This document shows positions 9,406 to 19,203 of a stretch of 62,835 nucleotides of DNA, piece by piece. A program made the position numbers and the translations under genes. The DNA is from Phycisphaerae bacterium (GTDB lineage Bacteria > Planctomycetota > Phycisphaerae > SM23-33): NCBI GenBank assembly GCA_030745875.1, contig JASLNT010000068.1, positions 1-62,835 of the forward strand, given 5' to 3'. Each line of letters opens with the position of its first letter. Position 1 is the first letter of the stretch. Under the pieces are notes generated by a model that was given only the letters and a program-made list of their open reading frames with translations, made no database searches and was not told the origin of the DNA.

Positions 9406-10779
9406 ATGAACCAACAGTGGATAGAACTTGCGTACGTAGCGGCTGCGGTGCTGTTCATCTTCGCACTCAAGGCGATGTCGTCGCCGCGGACGGCCCGCAG
9501 GGGTAATCTGATCGGGGCATTGGGCATGCTGATCGCGATCGTCTCTACGCTGCTTAGTCGGGGGGTGGTCAGTTGGCATTGGATTGTGATCGGGCTGGTG
9601 TTGGGCTCAGCGATCGGAGCGTATCTTGCAACCACCGTCAAGATGACCGGTATGCCCCAAATGGTAGCCATGTTCAACGGTATGGGCGGTCTGGCTTCGG
9701 GGCTTGTAGTGCTGGTGGTCGCCTTCAGCAGTTGGCGCATGGCGTCTTACACCGCCTTCACCGTGGGCGTCAGCACGCTTATCGGCTGGGTTACGCTGAC
9801 CGGGTCGCTGGTTGCGTTCGCCAAGCTGCAGGGATTCGTATTGAGCGGCAAGCCGCTGCTGTTTCCGATGCAGAAGCTCGCTAACCTCGGTCTGCTGCTG
9901 GGCTGTGTGGGGCTGATCGCATTATGGACGTGCCTGCCGACGTGGTGGTGGCTGGTGATTCCGCTACTGCTGATGGCGTGCGCGTTGGGGATTGGTTTTA
10001 CGATACCGATCGGCGGCGGGGATATGCCCGTGGTGATCTCGCTGCTGAACAGCTATTCGGGTCTGGCCGCCTGTGCAACGGGATTCGTGCTGGGCAATTC
10101 CGGGCTGATTATCGCCGGAGCGCTGGTTGGCGCGTCGGGGATAATCCTGACTCGGATAATGTGCGCTGCGATGAATCGCTCGCTGCTCAATGTATTGTTC
10201 GCCGGGGTCGGAGTTGTGACGCCCGCAGGCGAAGACCAGGCTGAACGAAAACCGGTGACCAGTTGGACTGCGCAGGATGCGGCGATCTGCCTGGAAAACT
10301 CCTCGCGCGTGGTGATCGTTCCGGGTTACGGAATGGCGGTCGCCCAGGCACAGCACGCGTTGCGTGAACTTGCCGATGTGCTGGTGGAATCCGGAATCGA
10401 CGTCACATACGGTATCCACGAAGTCGCCGGACGCATGCCCGGGCACATGAACGTTCTGCTGGCTGAAGCCGACGTGCCATACGAGCAACTCCTCGACCGC
10501 CAGAGCGTAAACTCAGAGTTCGACCACACCGACGCTGTGCTGGTGATCGGAGCCAACGACGTAGTCAACCCCGCCGCCCGCAGCGACAAGACCAGCCCGA
10601 TATACGGCATGCCGATACTCGACGTGGACAAGGCGGGAACTGTAATGGTCTGCAAACGCACGTTGAACCCGGGCTTTGCGGGCATCGACAACGAGTTGTT
10701 CTATCAGGACAACACGGCGATGATCTTCGGCGACGCGAAGAAGACCGTAACCGAGATCATCGCAGCGTTGAAGGAATGA
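9406..10779 (+). CDS. pntB: NAD(P) transhydrogenase beta subunit (PntB)
   Basis: A 457-residue subunit. The N-terminal half consists of hydrophobic transmembrane helices forming the proton channel, with the MTGMPQMVAMFNGMGGLAS signature. The C-terminal NADP(H)-binding domain III contains VVIVPGYGMAVAQAQHA, the GRMPGHMNVLLAEADVPY loop, IGANDVVNPAA and the CKRTLNPGFAGIDNELF end motif. All landmarks of a functional subunit are present. Its TGA stop abuts the stop of the convergent OPT gene inside a single TGATCA palindrome, leaving no room for a conventional terminator. Confidence 0.96.
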   Translation: MNQQWIELAYVAAAVLFIFALKAMSSPRTARRGNLIGALGMLIAIVSTLLSRGVVSWHWIVIGLVLGSAIGAYLATTVKMTGMPQMVAMFNGMGGLASGLVVLVVAFSSWRMASYTAFTVGVSTLIGWVTLTGSLVAFAKLQGFVLSGKPLLFPMQKLANLGLLLGCVGLIALWTCLPTWWWLVIPLLLMACALGIGFTIPIGGGDMPVVISLLNSYSGLAACATGFVLGNSGLIIAGALVGASGIILTRIMCAAMNRSLLNVLFAGVGVVTPAGEDQAERKPVTSWTAQDAAICLENSSRVVIVPGYGMAVAQAQHALRELADVLVESGIDVTYGIHEVAGRMPGHMNVLLAEADVPYEQLLDRQSVNSEFDHTDAVLVIGANDVVNPAARSDKTSPIYGMPILDVDKAGTVMVCKRTLNPGFAGIDNELFYQDNTAMIFGDAKKTVTEIIAALKE

Positions 10780-12750
10780 TCAATCGCTATTCCTGGTCCG
10801 CGAGGCCACTGACGCCAACCATGCCGCCACTCCCACAAGCAGCACCAGACCCGGCCAGGCGCCCCATGGGCTGTCGGCGATCGCCAGAATCTTCTTGTTC
10901 CCGGTACAAGCGATAGGTATCGCCAATGCGATGCCCATAAGCGCCTCACCGGTAATGAGTCCTGAAGCGAACAGTATCCCACGGTGTTCTGAAATCCGCA
11001 TTCCCTCCGGCGGCGTGCCGCGGCGCTTCTGATGGACCGCAATTGCGGCCTTGATCCCCCCCCCGATAAAGATCGGAACCGCCATTTCGACCGGCAGATA
11101 AATACCGATCGCCACAGCCAGCACCGGCATGCGGAATGTCGCTTTGCGGGCCTCAAGTATCAGGTCGCCGATGATAACCGCCGCCGCGACGCCCATCCCG
11201 ATGAAAACGAAATGCCACGGCAGGCCTCCCAAGAACACGCCGTTGGCGACCGAGGCCATGAGGTTTGCCTGCACCGCGGTCAGGGCCTCGGAGTCCGGAG
11301 GCGAATCCGGTCCCTTAAAACCGTACGCGTGCATAAGCAGCATGAGTACCGGCGCGATAACCAGCGCCGCCGACAGCGTGCCGACAATCTGCATCACCTG
11401 TTGTTTCCACGGAGTGGCTCCGACAATGTAACCGGCTTTGAGGTCCTGCATATTATCGCCCGCAATCGCCGCAGCGCAACAGACCACGCTCCCGATGATA
11501 ATAGCAGCCGCAGGTCCGTTCTTTGCTCCGGGGCCCATCAGCAAATAAAGCAGCAGCGCTGAGGCCGCAACTGTCGCAATCGTCACACCGCTTATCGGAT
11601 TGTTGGAGGATCCGACGACACCGGCCATATACGCCGCCACCGCCGAAAACAGGAATCCCAGCACCAGCATCGCAGCGGCCATCGGGAGCGTAACCCTGAC
11701 GCTGCCCACGAACAGTTGGTATATAACGAACAACACCACCGCCGAAACCACCGTCCCGGCCAGCACCCACGTCATGGGTATGTCCCGCTCGGTTCGCTCA
11801 ATGGCCTGTCCGCTGTCGCGCGAGTTTCGATACGCCGCCAGTCCGCTCGTGATGCCGCTGAACATCGACTTGCGCATCCGCCAGATCGCCCACAAACCGC
11901 CCACCAGCATCCCGCCGACGCCGATATAGCGGGTTTGCTTGGACCATATATGCGACGCTGTCTCCAACGCCGACATCGCCTGCCCGGTGTTGACATGGAC
12001 GGGCCAATCCTGCAGCATTGCGGTAATCGGAATCGCAACAAGCCAGTTTGCCGCTCCGCCGATGAAGATCAGCACCGCGATATTGAGCCCAACGATATAC
12101 CCCACGCTCAGGAGCGCCGGACTGAGATCCATCCCACCGTAGACCAAGCTGGCCCGGGCGTTTGAGCCAATCCGCATCGCGCCCTGCAGGACCCCGCCGA
12201 ACAGTTTCATTCCGGTCGAGAGGAGTTTGAACAGTCCCCCCGCCACGGCCGCCAGTGCGATAAGCTTCACCCCGGCCCCGCCGGCTTCTCCGGCTTTGAG
12301 GACCTCGGCGGTGGCTTGACCTTCGGGGAACTTGAGCGGTTTGTCTACGATCAGGGCTCGCCTGAGCGGTATCGTAAACAGCACGCCCAGCAGACCGCCA
12401 AAACCCGCAATAAGCGTCACCCACCAGTAGTTGAAGTCCTCCCAGAAACCCATGATCACCAGTGCGGGCAGCGTGAAGATCACTCCGGCGGCCAGCGATT
12501 CGCCCGCCGATCCTGCGGTCTGAACGATATTGTTCTCCAGTATTCCGCGGCGTTTGAACATTCGCAGAACACCCATGGACACCACCGCAGCCGGAATAGA
12601 CGCCGAAACCGTCATACCCACGCGCAATCCCAGATACGCATTTGCGGCGGCGAGAATGGCCGACAGTATCACGCCCAGCACAATCGCCTTGAGCGTGAGT
12701 TCCAGAGGCGACTTAGACGCGGGTCCGGGTTGGCCGGGATCGGTATTCAT
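10780..12750 (-). CDS. OPT family oligopeptide/metal-chelate transporter
   Basis: A 656-residue inner-membrane protein with about 14-16 hydrophobic segments. OPT-family signatures are the N-terminal LGLRVGMTVSASIPAAVVSM, the NNIVQTAGSAGESLAAG stretch and FPEGQATAEVLKAGE, which are typical of the prokaryotic OPT/YSL-like clade. Members import small peptides or iron-siderophore/nicotianamine-type complexes by proton symport; the substrate cannot be told from sequence. The start follows GAGGAG. It converges on the pnt operon and probably forms its own transcript. Confidence 0.93.
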   Translation of the reverse strand: MNTDPGQPGPASKSPLELTLKAIVLGVILSAILAAANAYLGLRVGMTVSASIPAAVVSMGVLRMFKRRGILENNIVQTAGSAGESLAAGVIFTLPALVIMGFWEDFNYWWVTLIAGFGGLLGVLFTIPLRRALIVDKPLKFPEGQATAEVLKAGEAGGAGVKLIALAAVAGGLFKLLSTGMKLFGGVLQGAMRIGSNARASLVYGGMDLSPALLSVGYIVGLNIAVLIFIGGAANWLVAIPITAMLQDWPVHVNTGQAMSALETASHIWSKQTRYIGVGGMLVGGLWAIWRMRKSMFSGITSGLAAYRNSRDSGQAIERTERDIPMTWVLAGTVVSAVVLFVIYQLFVGSVRVTLPMAAAMLVLGFLFSAVAAYMAGVVGSSNNPISGVTIATVAASALLLYLLMGPGAKNGPAAAIIIGSVVCCAAAIAGDNMQDLKAGYIVGATPWKQQVMQIVGTLSAALVIAPVLMLLMHAYGFKGPDSPPDSEALTAVQANLMASVANGVFLGGLPWHFVFIGMGVAAAVIIGDLILEARKATFRMPVLAVAIGIYLPVEMAVPIFIGGGIKAAIAVHQKRRGTPPEGMRISEHRGILFASGLITGEALMGIALAIPIACTGNKKILAIADSPWGAWPGLVLLVGVAAWLASVASRTRNSD

Positions 12751-12848
12751 CGCAACTCCTCAAATCACGGGTAACTATTGCGTGCGATTGTGCGGTCACC
12801 GGCAGGCGATTGTCAAGGCCGCGGAAAAAACTCCGAAGAGGAGAGAAT

Positions 12849-14138
12849 CTATCGTGCGGTTTTCTTACCGCCCAGCGACATCAGTTTCGTATCCGTGCGG
12901 AGGTACATCACGCCGTCGGCAATCGCGGGGGTGGAGTAACATTTCTCACCAAGGCTGATTTTCGACAGGAGCTTGAACTCATCGGCGGCGGGGAACACGT
13001 ACATCATACCCTTCTTGGATATGCAGTACAGGACGCCGTTGACACAGACCGGCGAGGCGTAGAAGTTGGCTCCGAGTTTCTCCCGCCAGATATGCTTGCC
13101 CGTCTTCAGGTCCAGACAGGCGGCGATTCCCTGATCGGTCACGCAGAACAACCGCCCGCCGATCGCCAGCGAAGTCGGCGTCAGCGGGGGTTTCTTTGAC
13201 TTCGGCATGCTCCAGAGAACCTTGGCGCGAACGCCTTTGGTCTTGGAGCCCGGGCGGACGGCGACCAGCAGCGAACCGTAATTGCCCCGGCCGTACGAGG
13301 CGACAACCAGGCCGTCAGCCACTATCGGCGAACCGGCGCAGCGATCGAGGAACACCTTGGGAACCTCCCAGTTGAGTTTGCCCGTTGCAGCGTCGACGGC
13401 GGTGAAACTGTAGGTCGTCGACGTGAAGATCAACTCGTCCTTACCGTTATCGCATCGGCGGACACACGGTGTTCCATAGGCCCCCAGGGTCGTGCGCCTC
13501 GGGACCTTCCACCGCGTCTTGCCCGTCTTGCTGTCGACCGCCAGCAGGAAGCTGACTCCCTTTGCTTTGGCTCCGGACAGCCAACTATACCACTTCATAT
13601 TCTCCTGGTCGTTAGCCAGAACGACCATATCGCCGACGACAATCGGCGAAACCCCGCTGCCGTGCAGGCCCACGTACGGACCGAGGTCGCGCATCCATAC
13701 CTCCTTGCCGTCGTGATCGAGCGCCGCAAGCGTAACCTGACTGGGCTTGGACCAGGTTACGTAGACCCTTTCTGAGTCGACGGCGGGGCTGGCGGCCGCA
13801 TAACTGTTGTCACGATGCATCTTGTGGGTTTTGGAAGCGTAATCCTTCCGCCACAGCGTCCGACCGTCATCAGTGGACAAGCATATAATCATCCGCTTGG
13901 CGGCCTTATCGGTGGAGGTCAGGAATATCTTCTTACCGCAGACCACGGGCGATGAATACCCCGGACCGGGCAGTTTGACCGTCCAGTTGTAGTCCTTGTC
14001 GGTCCACTTTACCGGAACGGTCGTCGCGTCGCTGACGCCCGTCCCGTTAGGCCCGCGAAACCGGGGCCACTGCGGCTCGGCGGCCAGGGCTCCCGTCGAA
14101 ACAACAATCAATAGAATAAACGGTAGGTGTCTCTTCAC
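12849..14138 (-). CDS. Secreted PQQ-like beta-propeller repeat protein
   Basis: A 429-residue exported protein with a signal peptide (RHLPFILLIVVSTGALA) and repeated WKV/WRxxL-type propeller blades (DGRTLWRKDY, KTGKTRWKV, ATGKLNWEV, KTGKHIWREKL). The opening WPRFRGPNGTGVS is typical of PQQ-like proteins of planctomycetes and related groups. These share the quinoprotein/BamB fold but usually lack catalytic residues for PQQ, so an enzymatic function is not claimed. The start is GTG behind GGAG with 6-nt spacing. It is divergent from the Gfo/Idh/MocA gene. Confidence 0.87.
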   Translation of the reverse strand: MKRHLPFILLIVVSTGALAAEPQWPRFRGPNGTGVSDATTVPVKWTDKDYNWTVKLPGPGYSSPVVCGKKIFLTSTDKAAKRMIICLSTDDGRTLWRKDYASKTHKMHRDNSYAAASPAVDSERVYVTWSKPSQVTLAALDHDGKEVWMRDLGPYVGLHGSGVSPIVVGDMVVLANDQENMKWYSWLSGAKAKGVSFLLAVDSKTGKTRWKVPRRTTLGAYGTPCVRRCDNGKDELIFTSTTYSFTAVDAATGKLNWEVPKVFLDRCAGSPIVADGLVVASYGRGNYGSLLVAVRPGSKTKGVRAKVLWSMPKSKKPPLTPTSLAIGGRLFCVTDQGIAACLDLKTGKHIWREKLGANFYASPVCVNGVLYCISKKGMMYVFPAADEFKLLSKISLGEKCYSTPAIADGVMYLRTDTKLMSLGGKKTAR

Positions 14139-14294
14139 TGTGTTCTCCAGGAACGCTCGATTCAGATGGCGGACTTTCTATTACGATCAACTCGATTGGG
14201 GCGATATTCTTGCTTATTGTTATGGAGATTATCGTATATTGTCGTTAATGTGAATAGAGGTTGTTTGAACAATGACCAGTTTGGGAGTATTGAC

Positions 14295-15617
14295 ATGAAG
14301 AATATCTGTCGGCGGGACTTTCTAAAGGGCGTGTCGGTTGCGGCGGCGGGTATCGCGGGACTGCCCGCTATCATCCCATCTTCAGCGCTCGGAGCCGATG
14401 GAGCAGTTCCTCCCAGCGAGCGAATTGTAATGGGATGCATCGGCGTGGGCGGGCAGGGCACGGGCAACATGCGGGCCTTCCTCGGGCGGCGCGACATGCA
14501 GGTAATCTCCGTTTGCGACGTGGACGCCAACCACCGCAGCCGCGCCGCGGGTATCGTCAACTCGAAGTACAAGAACAAGGATTGCGCCGAGTTCAACGAC
14601 TTCCGCGAGTTGCTGGCTGACGACTCGGTCGACACCGTAACCGTCTGCACACCGGATCACTGGCACGGATTGGCGTCTATCGCGGCGGCAACGGCCGGTA
14701 AGGATATTTACTGCGAAAAACCGCTGACCAACACTATCGCCGAGGGAAAAGCTGTCTACGACGCTGTCAGGCGATACGGACGGGTTCTCCAGACTGGAAG
14801 CCACGAGCGCTCGCGCCCGAACGCGCGACTGGCGTGCGAACTGGTTCGCAACGGGCGAATCGGGAAGCTGCACACTATCGAGATTAACCTGCCCTGCGAC
14901 CAGGGACACCACATGGCCGTTCGCAACGACTCGGCTGTCCACGCCGAGATGCCTGTTCCCAAGGGATTCGATTACAACATGTGGCTGGGCCACTGCCCCG
15001 ATGCGCCATATACGCAAAAACGCTGCCACTTCTCGTGGCGATTCGTATTGGATCACGGCGGCGGAGAGATGACCGACCGCGGAGCGCACGTTATCGATCT
15101 GGGCCAACTGGGCAACGGGACGGACCACACCACGCCCATTTCATACCAAGCCACCGGCACGCTGCCCGAAGCCGGAAGCAATCTCTGGAACACGTTCTTC
15201 AACTACAAGTTCGAGTGCATGTACGCCAACGGCGTGCGGATGATAGGAACGAGCGACAGCCCGCGAGGCGTCAAGTTTGTGGGCGACGACGGATGGATAT
15301 TCATCCACGTGCATGGTGGAAATCTCCGTGCCAGCGACCCCAATATCCTGCGCGAGCGGGTGGGCTCCGACGAAATACAGATCGGGCGCAGCCCAGGCCA
15401 CCACGCCGACTTCATCAACTGCGTAAAGTCCAGGAGCGAACCGTTCGCCTCGGTTGAGATCGGATACCACACCGCCGTAATCTGCCACCTCCTGAACATC
15501 TCGATCCAGTTGAACGGCAGGAGGCTCAAGTGGGACCCGCAGCAGGGCAAGGTGATCGGCGACGAACAAGCCAACCGCATGCTGACTCGCCCCATGCGCA
15601 GCCCCTGGTCGCTCTAG
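14295..15617 (+). CDS. Tat-exported Gfo/Idh/MocA family oxidoreductase
   Basis: A 440-residue protein with a twin-arginine signal (CRRDFLKGVSVAAAGIAGLPA). The Rossmann fold begins IVMGCIGVGGQGTGN, followed by VCDVDANHR, the TVCTPDHWHG strand and the conserved DIYCEKPLT loop whose Lys-Pro contacts cofactor and substrate. The C-terminal half is the beta-sheet substrate domain typical of planctomycete secreted members. It probably oxidises or isomerises a sugar or inositol derivative outside the cytoplasm with a tightly bound NAD(P); the substrate is unknown. The start was chosen from GGGAG at 14283 and the Tat motif; the frame extends 56 codons further upstream. A strong terminator follows. Confidence 0.93.
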   Translation: MKNICRRDFLKGVSVAAAGIAGLPAIIPSSALGADGAVPPSERIVMGCIGVGGQGTGNMRAFLGRRDMQVISVCDVDANHRSRAAGIVNSKYKNKDCAEFNDFRELLADDSVDTVTVCTPDHWHGLASIAAATAGKDIYCEKPLTNTIAEGKAVYDAVRRYGRVLQTGSHERSRPNARLACELVRNGRIGKLHTIEINLPCDQGHHMAVRNDSAVHAEMPVPKGFDYNMWLGHCPDAPYTQKRCHFSWRFVLDHGGGEMTDRGAHVIDLGQLGNGTDHTTPISYQATGTLPEAGSNLWNTFFNYKFECMYANGVRMIGTSDSPRGVKFVGDDGWIFIHVHGGNLRASDPNILRERVGSDEIQIGRSPGHHADFINCVKSRSEPFASVEIGYHTAVICHLLNISIQLNGRRLKWDPQQGKVIGDEQANRMLTRPMRSPWSL

Positions 15618-15640
15618 CAACAAAAGCCCAAACGCACAAC

Positions 15641-15681
15641 GCCGCCGTTACGCCTTTCAGCGTCACGGCGGCATTGCTTTT
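15641..15681 (+). terminator. Rho-independent terminator after the Gfo/Idh/MocA gene
   Basis: GCCGCCGT (15641-15648) pairs with ACGGCGGC (15665-15672), extended by ACGC/GCGT around a CTTTCA loop, and is followed by ATTGCTTTT. It lies between convergent stops and could also slow transcription arriving from the minus-strand gene. Confidence 0.8.
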
Positions 15682-15712
15682 GCGCCCTTTCGGGCCATAT
15701 GCGGGGTGTAGA

Positions 15713-18700
15713 CTATTCGATAATCACTCTGAAGCCTACGTTGTATACTTTCTGGTATGACTCGTACGGGAATCTCACAGAGGCTCCGGCGTCGCGAGGA
15801 CGATCGGACCACGATCCGCCGCGAGCGACCTTCTTGGCGGTGAGGCTGCCCGCATTTCTTCCGTCGGCGTCCTTGTACGGATACGCTTTGTAATCCGAAC
15901 GGGTCCACTCGCTGACATTGCCCACCATGTCCTTCAGGCCCCATGCGTTGGGCTTGCACTGTCCTACGTAGTCGACGATGAACCAGTTGTCAGTGAATCT
16001 GATATCGCGCAACGGGTAAAGCGATTTGTCGGGATACGGTTTGCGATCGCGGAGTTTGCTGCCGCCGGGATATCCGCCAGCCATGTGGCTTCGGGTGGTG
16101 TCGGCGAGATTAGCAAACTTACCGAAGTCGGTGTCCTTGTCGCCATAGAAGAACTGCGAGGCCGAGCCGGCTCGGGCGGCGTATTCCCATTGTGCTTCCG
16201 TCGGCAGGGTCACCTTCTTACCCGACTTCCCCGCCAACCACTTGCCAAACGCCATCGCCTCCCGCCAGGAGATACGCGCCACCGGCTGGTCGGCGTGGTT
16301 GGCGATGTAACCGGGCGTGGCGTGATCTTTACCGTGCTCGTCAATGTAGCGCGTGTTGTGCTTCGGATCGAACGCACTGTACTGTTTGTTGGTCACTTCA
16401 GTCACACCCATCCAGAACGCTTTGTCAACCTTGACCACGGTGCGTTTGGCTTCGTCGGGATAGCCGGACTGGCTGCCCATAACGAACGATCCTGCTGGAA
16501 TCTTCACAAACTTCATGACCTGTCCGTCGGGAAGCTTGATCTCCATTTCGGGCTGTGCGCCCTGGAGCGATTTGGCTTTTTCAGGAGTCAGTGGGAAGCC
16601 CGGCGCCTTCAGCCCGTCGGGGCGAGCCTTTCTGGGTTTCTTGGGCATGATGGGTTTGGCGGCTCCGGCTTTGGCGACCGCGGCCATCGCCAGACGATAC
16701 TCCTCTTCGGGATTGTCGGTAAGGCCCGCGTAAAGTGTGGCGAGGTCGAGGCGGCGTTTTTCGTATTTTTCGTTATTCCAGGCCCCGCGGTGCGGAGCGT
16801 TAAGGTCGATCCAAGTGTAAATTCGGCGCCACGACTCGTCGTCGAGTTTGACTCCGTAGTGCCCCTTCTTGAGCATGCGAACCAGCGGGCTGGTCGAAGC
16901 GTGCCATTCCATCGCATCGTACATATCCATATCGCTCTCGGGGCCCGGACGACGCACAAACGCCACCAGCGACAGATACGACTGGTCCTTTCTCCACGAG
17001 CCGGGATCGCCCTTTTCGAACGATACGCCGCCCTTGTCTTTCTTCTTCGCGTCGGTGTGGCATCCGAGGCAGTACTTGTTGAGCATCGGCTGGATTTCCG
17101 TGGCGAACGCGAACGGGCGTTTGGGTCCGTACCATTCTTTGATCTTCGACGGAGCCCGCATCGCCGCGGTCGTCCGCTTGATCGGAGTGGCCTCGTTGAG
17201 GTTCTCGTGGCAGCCGTTGCAGGCGAGTCGCTCGCCGGGCATACCGACCATCCAGCTACGCATGACGGCCATCGACTGGCCTTCGGCGTTGAGCGGTTGA
17301 ATCGCCAGCGGAGTGTTGGGCGGAGCCTGGAAGGAGAACGATCCGTCGGCGTCGACGGGAACCGTACCGAGAACACGCTTGATGTCCCAACTCGATTCAA
17401 GCCCGACCGACGTGTGACCGCCGCTGCGAATGTACCCGTAGTGATAAGCGTAAACGCGGAGTTCCTTAACCGTGCCGCGCGGAACGCCTTTCAGCCCCCT
17501 CCCGCCGTAAACATCGGTGCAGAAGATCGTCGCCGGAGCGCCTTTAACTGTTCGATCGGCGATAATCGGCGGGGTCTTGCGTGCGGCCAGCGGCATGGGC
17601 TCAAAGATATCGTATTTGTCGTCCGCGTATACGGTGACCATGTTGTCGAACACGTCGACCAGGCAGAGCGACCATTTACCGCTCTCACCGAAACCCTTAA
17701 GGGAGACCAGGAAGTACTTATCCGACAGAGGCCAGGGCGTACCGAACGTGTATTTCTGTCCGCCGCCCTGATTGTCGCGCACGTTCCCCACCACATTCCT
17801 GCCCCAGCCCGGAATCTCCTGAACGCATCCGGTCTCTGTGGCGGGAAGAGCCTTGGGATGGATATCCATGGTCGTTCTGGGCTTGCCCCAACTCTTGGAG
17901 TCGTGGCGGTAATTGAACGGGTACTTACGCCCCAGCGACGGGTCAATCAGCAGGAGCCTTCCGGTTTCGCTCTTTGCGTGGTGCCCGCTGACAATTCCGA
18001 CCAGCATCGACGAATGGTTCGGTACGGGCCTGGCCCAGCAGTACGCCGTTGGGAAATACGATCCGCTGCCCCACAACTCCATCTGCCCCGTACCATCGGG
18101 GTTCATGTGAAACATATATCGCGAGTAATAGTGCGGAATATCGGTGTACTCCCAGCGGAGGTAGATGACCCGACCGTTGTGATGCACCCGAGGATGCCAA
18201 TCGCTGTCCTGCTCGAAGGTCAGCTGGCGGACTTTCTTGGTCTTCGTGTTGACCTTGTAAAGGTTCACCATCGGCTTGCCGCCGTTCTCGCAAGGCAGCC
18301 CCTGCATACCCGCGGTCGACGCGGTGACAATGCTGCCCTCCTCCGGCAGATAGCATGAGTCGAACCAGTGTACGTCGCTCTGGTCGCTGGGCGTAAGCTC
18401 TCTGAGATTCTTACCGTCAACGCCTACTTCAAGAACCGCCCAGGCCTTGTTCTGACCACCGCCCGAGAACATGATCCGCCTGGCGTCCCAGTGCAATTCC
18501 ATATGCTTGATCACCGAACCGCCCGGATGGCGGAACAGCGTGGAGGCCTTGGCGCCGTCGCGAAGATTCGATATTACGGATATCTCGTTGTCCCAACCCG
18601 GAGGCGGAGGAGCCTTCTGGCCTTTCTTTCGCCTGCGACCGCGACCCTTCCAGGGATTGATCGTAGCGGTTGTGTGCGAGTTGAGATTTCGATTGGCCTC

Positions 18701-19012
18701 GCCCGTGCGACGGATCACCAGGATCTTATCAATGTCCAGGAGAGGATTCGCGAGCAATGCATCTCGAGCCAGATCATCCAACGCCGCCTGATCCGGCTTC
18801 CCGTCCTTGACCAGGGCTCCCAGACGCTTCATGTATTCGGCGCCTTTGTATTTCGGCCCGAAGGTCTTGCTCAGGTCTTTGATCGCCCGCATCAGCGACT
18901 CGGGCGTGTTGACCGGAATGTCGCCGTTATTCACCGCCCAAACCGACGGGGCCGAGATCATAATCGCCAAAAGAAACGCACAAACGCTAAGCCGTCTTAT
19001 CTTAAGTGTCAC
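15713..19012 (-). CDS. Hydrazine-synthase-alpha-like propeller, di-heme and SUMF1 (FGE-sulfatase) fusion protein
   Basis: An exported protein of about 1099 residues in three parts. (1) A TolB/WD-like propeller follows the signal peptide, resembling the middle domain of hydrazine synthase alpha. (2) A region with two c-type heme motifs follows, CNGCH at about residue 598 and CLGCH at about 648. (3) The C-terminal SUMF1/formylglycine-generating-enzyme-like domain (about 825-1099) has IPAGSFVMGS, WMGVTEVTNKQY, LPTEAQWEYAARAG, MVGNVSEWTRS and ARGGSW. The start is GTG with AGGAG 6 nt upstream; the open frame extends 33 codons further. No other hydrazine synthase subunit is present, so hydrazine chemistry is not implied. 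Periplasmic redox or modification activity is likely, substrate unknown. Confidence 0.85.
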   Translation of the reverse strand: MTLKIRRLSVCAFLLAIMISAPSVWAVNNGDIPVNTPESLMRAIKDLSKTFGPKYKGAEYMKRLGALVKDGKPDQAALDDLARDALLANPLLDIDKILVIRRTGEANRNLNSHTTATINPWKGRGRRRKKGQKAPPPPGWDNEISVISNLRDGAKASTLFRHPGGSVIKHMELHWDARRIMFSGGGQNKAWAVLEVGVDGKNLRELTPSDQSDVHWFDSCYLPEEGSIVTASTAGMQGLPCENGGKPMVNLYKVNTKTKKVRQLTFEQDSDWHPRVHHNGRVIYLRWEYTDIPHYYSRYMFHMNPDGTGQMELWGSGSYFPTAYCWARPVPNHSSMLVGIVSGHHAKSETGRLLLIDPSLGRKYPFNYRHDSKSWGKPRTTMDIHPKALPATETGCVQEIPGWGRNVVGNVRDNQGGGQKYTFGTPWPLSDKYFLVSLKGFGESGKWSLCLVDVFDNMVTVYADDKYDIFEPMPLAARKTPPIIADRTVKGAPATIFCTDVYGGRGLKGVPRGTVKELRVYAYHYGYIRSGGHTSVGLESSWDIKRVLGTVPVDADGSFSFQAPPNTPLAIQPLNAEGQSMAVMRSWMVGMPGERLACNGCHENLNEATPIKRTTAAMRAPSKIKEWYGPKRPFAFATEIQPMLNKYCLGCHTDAKKKDKGGVSFEKGDPGSWRKDQSYLSLVAFVRRPGPESDMDMYDAMEWHASTSPLVRMLKKGHYGVKLDDESWRRIYTWIDLNAPHRGAWNNEKYEKRRLDLATLYAGLTDNPEEEYRLAMAAVAKAGAAKPIMPKKPRKARPDGLKAPGFPLTPEKAKSLQGAQPEMEIKLPDGQVMKFVKIPAGSFVMGSQSGYPDEAKRTVVKVDKAFWMGVTEVTNKQYSAFDPKHNTRYIDEHGKDHATPGYIANHADQPVARISWREAMAFGKWLAGKSGKKVTLPTEAQWEYAARAGSASQFFYGDKDTDFGKFANLADTTRSHMAGGYPGGSKLRDRKPYPDKSLYPLRDIRFTDNWFIVDYVGQCKPNAWGLKDMVGNVSEWTRSDYKAYPYKDADGRNAGSLTAKKVARGGSWSDRPRDAGASVRFPYESYQKVYNVGFRVIIE

Positions 19013-19139
19013 AGTAATCTCCTGATTCCTTGCAAGGCTTGACAATTCCAACATATCCGGGCTCTCCAGAGCCGAACCGATCAGAATACATCGGAAAACA
19101 AGGCAAGTCAAGATGCCTAACGCCCCGCCGGAAGCTATC

Positions 19140-19168
19140 TTGCACGGCGCCGAGGGGCGGGATATAAT
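19140..19168 (+). promoter_or_regulatory. Promoter for the UmuD-like gene
   Basis: TTGCAC (19140-19145), a 17-bp spacer and a perfect TATAAT (19163-19168). The expected transcription start is near 19175, giving a leader of about 28 nt. No recognisable LexA-type operator overlaps it. Confidence 0.65.
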
Positions 19169-19203
19169 ACCCGCAAGCCCACTAACGGCGGGAGAACAGC
19201 AAA

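Noticed and set aside
16085..18358. 757-codon plus-strand frame opposite the propeller/SUMF1 gene
   Set aside because: Its composition is Arg/His/Val-rich as expected for an antisense frame of a GC-rich gene, and the minus-strand gene has strong domain support.
15713..19012. Evidence for anammox hydrazine metabolism
   Set aside because: Only the alpha-like propeller/heme part is present, fused to SUMF1; no beta/gamma subunits or hydrazine dehydrogenase. Such alpha-like proteins also occur outside anammox bacteria.
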